A program made the translations under genes and the position numbers. DNA of 64,000 bases from Periplaneta americana. Taxonomy: Eukaryota; Arthropoda; Insecta; Blattodea; Blattidae. Positions 11,188-19,359 of the stretch are shown one piece after another. The notes under the pieces were generated by a model. It saw only the letters and a program-made list of their open reading frames with translations. It ran no database searches and had not been told where the DNA came from. The stretch is taken from positions 136,954,306 through 137,018,305 of the forward strand of contig NC_091133.1 of NCBI RefSeq assembly GCF_040183065.1, given 5' to 3'. The first letter of the stretch is position 1. Every line of letters begins with the position of its first letter.

Positions 11188-12025
11188 AAGAGCGCGGCTA
11201 TTCGGCTACCCAATCATTCACAGAATAGCAGTGGTAAGCACAATAAGCCTCATGCTGCAGTGTAAGCCTTCGGTCTCTCCTCCGTACAAGAGAAAAAAGT
11301 CAGTAATAGGCACGGACGGTTTTTAGTCCTATAGGTCTGCTGAGACTAGCTGGAGCTCCACTTCTAGACACCGATCTTCGTTTTGAACAGATTCTGTGAC
11401 AAGCCAATCGCTGCGGAGATGATTGGTGCATTTTCTTGTTTGCTTCCATTTGCACACATTTAAAACATTTTGTCACAACCTCTCACGTTTGTCCCTGAAT
11501 TATTCTTCGATTTATCTCGACTCAAACAAGAGGCATAATTTACTTTCTAGGCACTAAACACCAACTAAGCGACAAATAAAATAAAATCCAGACTTACTGA
11601 ATTGTCGTAAGATGTGAGTAGTAGCTCTTTCTACATCCATTAGCACAACTTTAAATAACAAGCTGTAACAGTTCACGAAAAGAAACGACAAATCAGGGTT
11701 GCTACCCTCCCAACCTGCAGAGATAAGCTACAGACTTTGCGAGAGGCAGGAAAGCATTAAGCCCATGCTGCAACAGTTGATCAAAACATGCACGCTAATA
11801 ACCGTTCAGAAAATTACTTACCACATCCCGACTCACGCCGTCCCTATGAGTTTCACTGATCAGTGATCACGAAAACTTGAGCCGAGATTTTCTCTCTTCC
11901 TGCAGCTGTGACTGATACTAACCCCTTTCCCTACTTCATCTCCCGCTAGCAAACAATCCAGCTCGACTAGTTCGCTGAGAGATGTGCACTCTATTACGGT
12001 AATGGTCCAGTGTGCTCCGTCACGT
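11188..12025. other. unassigned sequence
   Basis: No gene or recognised repeat. Short frames on the minus strand near 11860-12203 overlap the SINE that follows and are not genes. Confidence 0.35.
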
Positions 12026-12036
12026 TCGACGTAGAA
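12026..12036 (+). repeat. target site duplication of SINE, left copy
   Basis: TCGACGTAGAA, identical to 12297-12307 on the other side of the SINE. Confidence 0.9.
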
Positions 12037-12296
12037 GTCCACACCTGTGGAGTAACGGTCAGCGCGTCTGGCTGCGAAACCAGGTGGCCCGGATTCGATT
12101 CCCGGTCGGGGCAAGTTACCTGGTTGAGGTTTTTTCCGGGGTTTTCCCTCAACCCAATACGAGCAAATGCTGGGTAACTTTCGGTGATGGACCCCGGACT
12201 CATTTCACCGGCATTATCACCTTCATATCATTCAGACGCTAAATAACCTAGATGTTGATACAGCGTCGTAAAATAACCCAATAATAAATAAATAAA
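12037..12296 (+). mobile_element. complete tRNA-derived SINE (GTAAC-type head)
   Basis: Head GTGGAGTAACGGTCAGCGCG and B-box GGATTCGATTCCC are RNA polymerase III promoter-like. Next come ACCTGGTTGAGG, TTTTTTCCGGGGTTTTCCCT, and the tail GACGCTAAATAACCTAG..TTGATACAGCGTCGTAAAATAA, ending in AATAAATAAATAAA. It is flanked by an 11-bp perfect target duplication, so it is a complete insertion. The tail contains an inverted pair GACGCT/AGCGTC. Short frames on both strands here are SINE translations and not genes. Confidence 0.92.
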
Positions 12297-12307
12297 TCGA
12301 CGTAGAA
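12297..12307 (+). repeat. target site duplication of SINE, right copy
   Basis: TCGACGTAGAA, identical to 12026-12036. Confidence 0.9.
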
Positions 12308-12333
12308 AACTACGTTTGATACTTAAAATATTT

Positions 12334-12986
12334 TTATGCTCGACCATGCCGAAATGTAGTAATTATACACCTGGTAACAGCCCTTTAATGGACCACATTA
12401 AAGTTCAGGTTTTCCACCAATCAGAAAGCACCATTGAAGCAATATGAAAGCGCAAGTATCGATTATTCTCGGATATGCAATCGAAAGACAACTAGCGAAA
12501 CGTCACGGAGGCTGGAAATCCAATACTGTCGCAGAAGGTTATGTTCTTTTACTATAATAATTAGCGTTAATTGTAAATAATATTCAAATAAATTCAATTT
12601 GTCATCTCGTTTTTCAATGTCGAATTCAATAATCAAGGTTATAATATTATAATATTATCAAGTTTAACGGGACTACGTCAAGGTCAATGACATTATTGTT
12701 CCTCGGAAAAAATCAATATTTTCGCGTCTGCGCACATCTCACAATTCACGACCTAGAACAAGGTCACTTCCGATCTTCTCAGATACAAATAAAATGTATA
12801 CATCTGAATACCGGGAATTTCAAGTTAGAAATATGGTCGAGCATAAAAAGTCGTATGAAACGAGCCTATAATGATAGTAATTAAGAAGCTCGTATGAAAA
12901 TTATGAAACTCGCTTGCGCTCGTTTCATAAATATCCATACTCGATTCTTAATTACTATCATTATAGGCTCGTTGCATAATGTACTA
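12334..12986 (+). repeat. foldback repeat R2, copy 1 (tandem pair)
   Basis: The 653-base unit starts TTATGCTCGACCATGCCGAA. An inverted copy of the first 14 bases (ATGGTCGAGCATAA) lies at about 12833-12846. The last 130 bases form a hairpin: the arms at 12859-12887 and 12945-12973 are perfect 29-base inverted repeats, and the loop holds a nested ATGAAAC/GTTTCAT pair. The unit is followed directly by a second copy, and a third lies at 51619-52266. No coding frame. The class is unknown: it could be a foldback or hAT-like non-autonomous element, or a satellite-like unit that also disperses. Confidence 0.85.
12859..12973. repeat. 29-base perfect inverted repeat (hairpin) in R2 copy 1
   Basis: The arms begin AACGAGCCTATAATGATAGT on the left and end with the exact complement on the right. 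The loop is 57 bases. Confidence 0.92.
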
Positions 12987-13640
12987 TTATGCTCGACCAT
13001 GCCGAAATGCAGTAATTATACACCTGGTAGCAGCCCTTTAATGGACCTCATTAAAGTACACCTATTCATTAAAGTTCAGATGTTCCACCAATCAGAAAGC
13101 ACCATTGTAGCAATATGAAAGCGCAAGTATCGATTATTCTCGGGTATGCAATCGAAAGACAACTAGCGAAACGTCACGGAGGCTGGAAATCCAATACTGT
13201 CGCAGAAGGTTATGTTCTTTTACTATAATAATTACCGTTAATTGTAAATAATATTCAAATAAATTCAATTTGTCATCTCGTTTTTCAATGTCTAAACCAA
13301 TTTCAAGATTATATCAAGGTTAATGTTTATTTTACTCTCTAGATTATATCAAGGTCAATGACATTCGTTTCTCGGAAAAAATCAATACTTTCGCGTCTGC
13401 GCACATCTCACAATTTACTGCACGTCAGTTCCGCTCCTCAGTCAGACAAGAATAAAATGAATACTTCTGAATAATTTCAAGTTAGAAATATGGTCGAGCA
13501 TAAAAAGTCGTATGAAACTTGACTATAATGGTAATTAAGACGCTCGTATGAAAATTATGAAACTCGCTTGCGTTCGTTTCATAAACATACTCGCGTCTTA
13601 ATTACTACCATTATAGGCTCGTTGCATAATGTACTACTAT
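12987..13640 (+). repeat. foldback repeat R2, copy 2 (tandem pair)
   Basis: Begins exactly where copy 1 ends (TTATGCTCGACC) and has the same internal order. Its terminal hairpin arms are 13523-13543 and 13593-13616. Relative to copy 1 both arms carry matching changes: AAGACGC pairs with GCGTCTT where copy 1 has an AA, and ATGG pairs with CCAT where copy 1 has ATGA/TCAT. The left arm also lacks three bases. It has small insertions and deletions in the middle relative to copy 1. Confidence 0.85.
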
Positions 13641-14545
13641 AACACTCCACAAAGTCCTACCTGACACGTATGGTATGATAGAGGGACAAAGCATAAACAG
13701 CTTTACAGGACTTGTAACTGCCATCGGATAGGCACTACGTCGGCCGGTCTGAGCTGGACGTAAAATGTTATCCGTGCACAAGGAGATGAAGAGGGCAACA
13801 CAAGTTAAATTGGAAGTTGTCAGCCAAGGCTTGTAAGCTAATTAATTGCTACGTGTCTGTAGACAATGGCGAGTGACCCACGCACGTGCTGCAAGAGGGA
13901 ACATTCCGCCGCTTGCCTCTGCCTGCTTTGAAATACCGCAACAAGCGCACTCACTTATTCTGGGAGATTGAGAGAGGAAAAATCATGGAATATCATTACA
14001 ACATTCTTCAATTATCCAAGTTGGAGATCCACAGTGAAATTCCCGCAAGGACAGCGATGTCACCAACAAATCGGTTTCCTTTGAGATAATTACACAAACG
14101 TCCTTACCATCGTTGCATAAGAATGGAAATTACAGCGTCGTAGCGCTCGTGCACCTGACAACTCACATCGCGTCCACACAACTGAAGTCCACGTACGTGC
14201 TGGATAGAGGCACGGCAGTGCCAGTGACAGACGCGGGCGCGAAACGACCAACAAATCTTTCTTGAAGTCCTATTTCAGGGTAAGGGTTTTTTACGCTCCG
14301 CAGTTCTACGACACAGAGTCCATAACGTCACTTCTCTCCGGAGGAAGTCATGCTATGAATTTTGTGGTCGGCCATTCCTCATCCACATTCAATTCTGCAG
14401 TTGAACACGTCGTCCAATACAATAACTGACTACCATGCTTCCATCTCTAGTTCCGCTGATATAAAGTAAAAAATATTGTAATTTTGCTTCTGTCCCTGTT
14501 TTATTTTTAATGCACGTACCGTTTATCGTTCAACTTAAATTATTA
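13641..14545. other. unassigned sequence
   Basis: Somewhat GC-richer than average. One 67-codon frame at 13886-14089 has no recognisable domain. No repeats seen. Confidence 0.35.
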
Positions 14546-14652
14546 GACGATGAAAGAGTAATGGAACGGAGAAAAATTCTCTCCGGCGCCGGGAATTGAA
14601 CCCGGGTTTTCAGCTCTACGTGCTGATGCTTTATCCACTAAGCCACACCGGA
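14546..14652 (-). mobile_element. tRNA-Tyr-like SINE head and body
   Basis: On the minus strand, 14652 to 14579 folds as a full tRNA-like cloverleaf. The acceptor TCCGGTG pairs with CGCCGGA. The D-arm carries the A-box TGGCTTAGTGG. The anticodon stem TCAGC/GCTGA has loop ACGTAGA, and the T-arm is CCGGG-TTCAATT-CCCGG. The anticodon read from the loop is GTA (Tyr), but position 33 is C and not the required T, so this is not a working tRNA. After the tRNA-like part comes GAGAATTTTTCTCCGTTCC, shared with the SINE at 59270-59480, whose anticodon loop is also ACGTAGA. Confidence 0.8.
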
Positions 14653-14862
14653 TACCACCCCGGCGTCGGACAGAATCGTCTCAGATTAAGTTCCAACTCT
14701 TGGGTTCCCTCTAGTGGCCGCCCTCTGCACTACGTCAGAGATGTCTACGTGACGTAGGAGCGAAGTCCACACATGTGCTGAGGTGCACTCGTTATGAGTG
14801 TCTAGTTCGGCTGGGATCCGACGGAATAAGCGCCGTCTTAAATCACGAAGTGATTTACGCAT

Positions 14863-14866
<4 letters not shown>

Positions 14867-14901
<35 letters not shown>
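14867..14901. repeat. TA dinucleotide array
   Basis: About 17 TA units directly at the left edge of the large palindrome. Confidence 0.95.
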
Positions 14902-14905
<4 letters not shown>

Positions 14906-15160
14906 TTAATGTACCGAAGTACATATGATATTTCCATGCAGATATTCTGCGTCATCATACGATGAAAGAGTAATGGAACGGAGAAAAATTCTCTCCGGCG
15001 CCGGGATTTGATAAAGCATCAGCACGTAGAGCTGAAAACCCGGGTTCAAATCCCGGCGCCGGAGAGACTTTTTCTCCGTTCCAATACTCTTTCATCGTAT
15101 GATGACGCAGAATATCTGCATGGAAAAATCATATGTACTTCGGTACTTTAAAATAATATA
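14898..15160. repeat. large palindrome with SINE-derived arms
   Basis: The left arm (14898-15006) and right arm (15051-15160) are near-perfect inverted copies. Shared blocks include GTACCGAAGTACATATGAT, TGCAGATATTCTGCGTCATC, GATGAAAGAGTAATGGAACG and TCTCCGGCGCCGGGA. The 44-base centre (15007-15050) is the second half of the tRNA-Tyr-like body, including the B-box GGGTTCAAATCC. The whole could fold into a hairpin with a stem of about 110 bases. It lies 245 bases from the SINE of opposite orientation at 14546-14652. Confidence 0.85.
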
Positions 15161-15749
15161 TATTCAATTATTAGGCCTAAACTTTTCATCTTATGTCGAT
15201 TTCTCATATAGGCCTATACAAAATTGAGCAGCCTAAAAATGTACACACACATACATTATACACACACACAGGTTTAGTGTCATTTCTCAATTTTATTTTG
15301 TTCTCAAATGTTTGTTATTGGTATAGGCCTATATTTTTTACTAGGGCAATAAAATCACTTCATAATATGATGTTGTCATTGCAAGTGTGTGATACATCAG
15401 TCCTCATAAAGTTTCATAAAACACAGGTTACGTGTTTCTCCATTCTATCATTCGTCTATATCAGGCTTTTCCAACTGCTGGCTTTGTGACGTCACACATC
15501 TCTGCTTTGGCGCTCCTTGAGAGAGGAAGTATGGGTAAGGTAGAAAGTAGGTGGAGTGGCAGTAGAAGGGATGGAGACTTTTAAATAGTGGCGTATGTTA
15601 TTCCTGATTTATTAAATTGACAGAATGTTACCTTTCCTAGTGATTTTTTTTAATTACAAATGATAGCATTAATTTCAAATTAACTGTATTTACTCAAGGC
15701 GCAAAATACATCATGCTTATTTATACGATACATTTCTCTTCATAAGTAG
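15161..15749. other. unassigned sequence
   Basis: One 98-codon plus-strand frame (15193-15489) without a recognisable domain. A GTGACGTCAC palindrome lies near 15486. Nothing else supported. Confidence 0.35.
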
Positions 15750-16514
15750 GACGGGAGGATATTTTTAGACCAACTATTGGAAAAGAGAGCCTACACGTAA
15801 CTAGTAGTGACAATGGAGTTAGATTATTCAACTTTGCCACATCGAAAAATTTAATTGTCAAAAGTACAACATTCCCCCATAAGGATATACATAAATATAC
15901 TTGCACTTCTCCAGATGGATTAACACACAACCAAATAGATCACATCTTGATAGATAAACGGATAGATAGTATAGTAGACATTCGAACTTTCAGGGGTGCA
16001 GACTGTAATTCTGACCATTATTTGGAATTTATAAAACAGTTATATTACCGGTTGTTCTGTATGGTTGTGAAACTTGGACTCTCACTCTGAGAGAGGAACA
16101 TAGGTTAAGGGTGTTTGAGAATAAGGTGCTTAGGAAAATATTTGGGGCTAAGAGGGATGAAGTTACAGGAGAATGGAGAAAGTTACACAACGCAGAACTG
16201 CACGCATTGTATTCTTCACCTGACATAATTAGGAACATAAAATCCAGACGTTTGCGATGGGCAGGGCATGTAGCACGTATGGGCGAATCCAGGAATGCAT
16301 ATAGAGTGTTAGTTGGGAGACCGGAGGGAAAAAGACCTTTGGGGAGTCCGAGACGTAGATGGGAGGATAATATGAAAATGGATTTGAGGGAGGTGTGATA
16401 TGATGATAGGGACTGGATTAATCTTGCACAGGATAGGGACCGATGTCGGGCTTTGTGAGGGCGGCAATGAACCTTCGGGTTCCTTAAAAGCCATTTTAAG
16501 TAAGTAAGTAAGTG
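15750..16514 (+). pseudogene. internally deleted LINE: endonuclease end joined to RT C-terminus
   Basis: From about 15756 one frame reads the last third of an APE-type endonuclease: DGLTHNQIDHILIDKRIDS, then FRGADCNSDHYL, which holds the SDH catalytic motif. At about 16024-16030 it passes without spacer into the region after the reverse transcriptase palm, in a different frame: YKTVILPVVLYGCETWTLTL, then FENKVLRKIFGAKRDEV, WAGHVARMGESRN and GRPEGKRPLG. The whole catalytic palm is missing. A TGA at 16396-16398 interrupts the C-terminal frame before YDDRDWINLAQDRDR. The 3' end is TAAG repeats. The minus-strand copy at 41829-42385 has the undeleted approach to this region. Confidence 0.88.
16497..16513 (+). 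repeat. TAAG tail of LINE
   Basis: Four TAAG units at the end of the LINE. The same tail type occurs at 41829-41845 and 62634-62651 on the minus strand. Confidence 0.9.
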
Positions 16515-17008
16515 GACGTTACATTCATTTCACTTACTGTCAGCTAACAATAAAAGTTATACATGTGTAAATTGCAAACAAAAATGAATCAGTGCAATTA
16601 TAACAAAAATGAGGTAGCCTATGTTTCAGTTCTTATACTTACTGAAAGAAACAAATTAGTTTGGTGTTCACTATTTCTAACAGCTTTATGTTTTAGTAAT
16701 TGAAGACTTCAGGTTAATTAAGCCCATACGAAAAAGCAAGGAATATTTTATGAAGTATTCATTGCATCTCACTACTATCTATGCTGGTCTTTCGATATTG
16801 TTATGCGCTTTGCTTTCACAAGTTTTCCGACAGTTAGCTTCACTGCCAGTATTTGTAATAGTCCTATGACTTGCTCGTAAACGTATGTTGAGCCAAATAT
16901 ATTCAGCATCTTCGCTGCAAATCTATAATCGCGAGGAATTTTTTTAGGCGAAAGTTTCTATGAAATTCGCACAAACTGGTTTTATTTTTCATATACAATT
17001 TCCAGTGT
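16515..17008. other. unassigned AT-rich sequence
   Basis: No supported feature. Confidence 0.35.
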
Positions 17009-17818
17009 CCTATCACTAGGGCTAGGATTTTGATGAAATTGCATCTTTTTTCCAGTAAGCCAGAAACATAGCTGCTTTAGTATTTATATGTTATGTGATA
17101 AACTGAGTGTTTTAAGACATATTTGTTAGGGCATTTTTTTTGCATTTTTTGCCTGTTTCAACTCATAAGAGCATCCTTTGTTTTATTCGGTCATTTTTAT
17201 GCATTTTCATTCAATTTTGGCCAAAAATCCCCATTATTAATATAAAATAATGTTTATTTCCTTTGATATTATTTTTCTTTACATATTTTGTACATTAATA
17301 CCCATTATTTTGTATAATATTTTAATCGTTTTTCTACACAATTATTGCCATTTTAACGTAGTACACCCCACGTAATGGATCAGTCCAACCACCCTTCAAT
17401 ATAGACTCCTCTATACCTGCTAATTCCGGATAAGAGTGGCCTTGTGGTAGACTACATGGAAACTAAAAGTAAAGTAAATCCAGGACGCTACAGCCCATGA
17501 AGGGCCAAGACCGACCAGCCGACTGCTGACCTCACGTCCACATGCCAACACAGAGGTGAACGATCATACATGGAAACTATATCAGGTAAAATAATTCATT
17601 AAAGTGTACTACTTAGAAAAAATTATGTAAAATGTAATTTAATTACTAGTCTAAATATTAAGTAGTACATAACCTCTTTTTCTACTAAGCCAATTATGTA
17701 AGATCAATTTTTAGGTCATTTTAAGGCATTTTTGAAAGATTATTAGGTCATAAATGCATTGTTTTAGGACATTTTTTCATGATTTATAGGTCATCAAAAT
17801 CCTAGCCCTACCTATCAC
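17009..17818. mobile_element. non-autonomous hAT-type element with perfect 8-bp target duplication
   Basis: The target duplication CCTATCAC lies at 17009-17016 and 17811-17818. The element itself is 17017-17810 (794 bases), with ends TAGGGCTAGGATTTTGATGA and the exact inverted TCATCAAAATCCTAGCCCTA. The 20-bp inverted repeats and 8-bp duplication fit the hAT superfamily. The inside is non-coding: AT-rich with repeated TAGGTCATTTT and GCATTTTT phrases, and a GC-richer patch at 17480-17570. Both the ends and the duplication are perfect, so the insertion is probably not very old. Confidence 0.92.
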
Positions 17819-18395
17819 ATTGTAGATCAATAAACTCTAATTGAAATTCTGAAACAATGAAATCCATATCCACTGAATGTGTTGTGACATACTGGAAATC
17901 TAACTCAAGACATTTAATTCTTAAATCTTGAGAATATTGAAATGCTGTCGTGGTTCTTCGTTCAACTAAAGTCACACCGTACATGCGTGTTGAGATGTCA
18001 CGGACATAAGAATTCCATTCTTTTGGCACCGAGCGAGGGGCGATTACGCCCCTGATAATGGTTATACCGGGTTGACACCGCCTCTTTAACCTTCCGAACC
18101 TCTCAGCATTTCACCCAACCACTGACCATACTAATAAATTCTGAACCCTCCTAGCTCTGAAGTAATGGCCTTATAACATCCCCAATACATTAGAATCCAT
18201 ATGCTCCGCACCCCGTTAACGACCGAAGGAAAATAAAGTGACCATTACAATTCCGAGCAGCACATGTTTCTGGCTTCTAGATTCATGATTTCGTCGCTTT
18301 CAAGAATAAATACCTACGTTAGTAGACAAGAATAAGTGACTTTCACTACACTTTCGTGTAGGAACATCATCGCCGTCATTAGGACTTCAGTTTTC
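17819..18395. other. unassigned sequence
   Basis: No supported feature. The minus-strand frame 17808-18029 has no recognisable domain and overlaps the element end. Confidence 0.35.
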
Positions 18396-18988
18396 ATATG
18401 TACCAATTCCATGTAGAGAAACTACAAATTTCAAATAGTGCAGGAATTATCCAGATCGGTTAATTAGCTTCTCAGATTACTTCATACAAACACACAAACA
18501 TTCTCTGTATATTAATACTCATAAACGTTTATATTATATTCCCATCATAGAATAGAAATCCGTATAAAAATAGTGTCAAATAAATAATATTCTCCGTTTG
18601 TTGTGTGCAAAGCCGCCTTAAATAGACGGAGTCATTTGTTTCCATATCATTATGGCCTATTGGTCTGAGGGGGCCATGATAAACATTGCTATTTTAAAAC
18701 TCTGTTATCTAGTTAAATATCAGTCCTATCAACATTTTGCAAAGAGTAAAACTTATCGGAAATCATTTTTAAAGAAACATTTATTATGCAACATTATTCA
18801 TGAAAATCGATAATACGCGAGATATTTCGATTTATTTAATTCAGGTCCCCTTATAACCCCCATTTTAAATAAAATATTTTGAATGTCATATAGACTAAAT
18901 TCTAAGTTAGAACGGACTTAATTTATATTCCAATTTTCATTTAAAAAATCCGTTCAGCCATTATTGCGTGAAAAGGTAACAAACATCC

Positions 18989-19019
<31 letters not shown>

Positions 19020-19147
19020 GAAACAAAAATTTCACAAAAGTGATTTTCGGTTTCAGGATGGTTAATTATACATCTTAACACCATTTACTTTTGGAAAAGC
19101 GAAAATTACCAGAAAATTTTCGGTTACAGATTTATTATTAGTATAGA
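18396..19147 (-). mobile_element. old, 3'-truncated Helitron, minus strand
   Basis: The 5' end on the minus strand is TCTATACTAATAATAAATCT at 19147, next to an A, as in the two plus-strand copies at 38070 and 62852. It shares the blocks GGTAATTTTCG, CCGAAAATC, GTTACCTTTTCACGCAATAA, CCAATTTTCAT (inverted) and TTTCTCTACATGG (inverted) with them. It is clearly more diverged, and the CTAG 3' end is not found. A CAGA array sits where the other copies have a few TCTG units. Confidence 0.82.
18988..19019. repeat. CAGA tetranucleotide array in Helitron
   Basis: About eight CAGA units. The homologous position in the Helitrons at 38.2 kb and 63.0 kb has only three or four units. Confidence 0.9.
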
Positions 19148-19295
19148 TTATTATCCTTTAGGGGCGGTCATATGAAAGTTCAGGGATTGGCAACATTGGG
19201 CTACAGTAACGTCTCGATATGGCGACTTCACCTAACAACAATCTGGCCACCCTGTCTGTGCCAGACGTCAGAATTCCGACTTACTTGTCTTAATG

Positions 19296-19306
19296 TAATA
19301 ATAATA

Positions 19307-19357
<51 letters not shown>
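19296..19357. repeat. AAT/ATT microsatellite at the LINE 5' junction
   Basis: About 20 trinucleotide units. The LINE that follows starts within coding sequence right after this run, and ATT units also lie after its 3' tail (22445-22461). Confidence 0.9.

Positions 19358-19359
<2 letters not shown>

Noticed and set aside
14579..14652. Functional tRNA-Tyr gene on the minus strand
   Set aside because: It folds as a cloverleaf but has C at position 33, and it continues into a SINE body shared with another copy.
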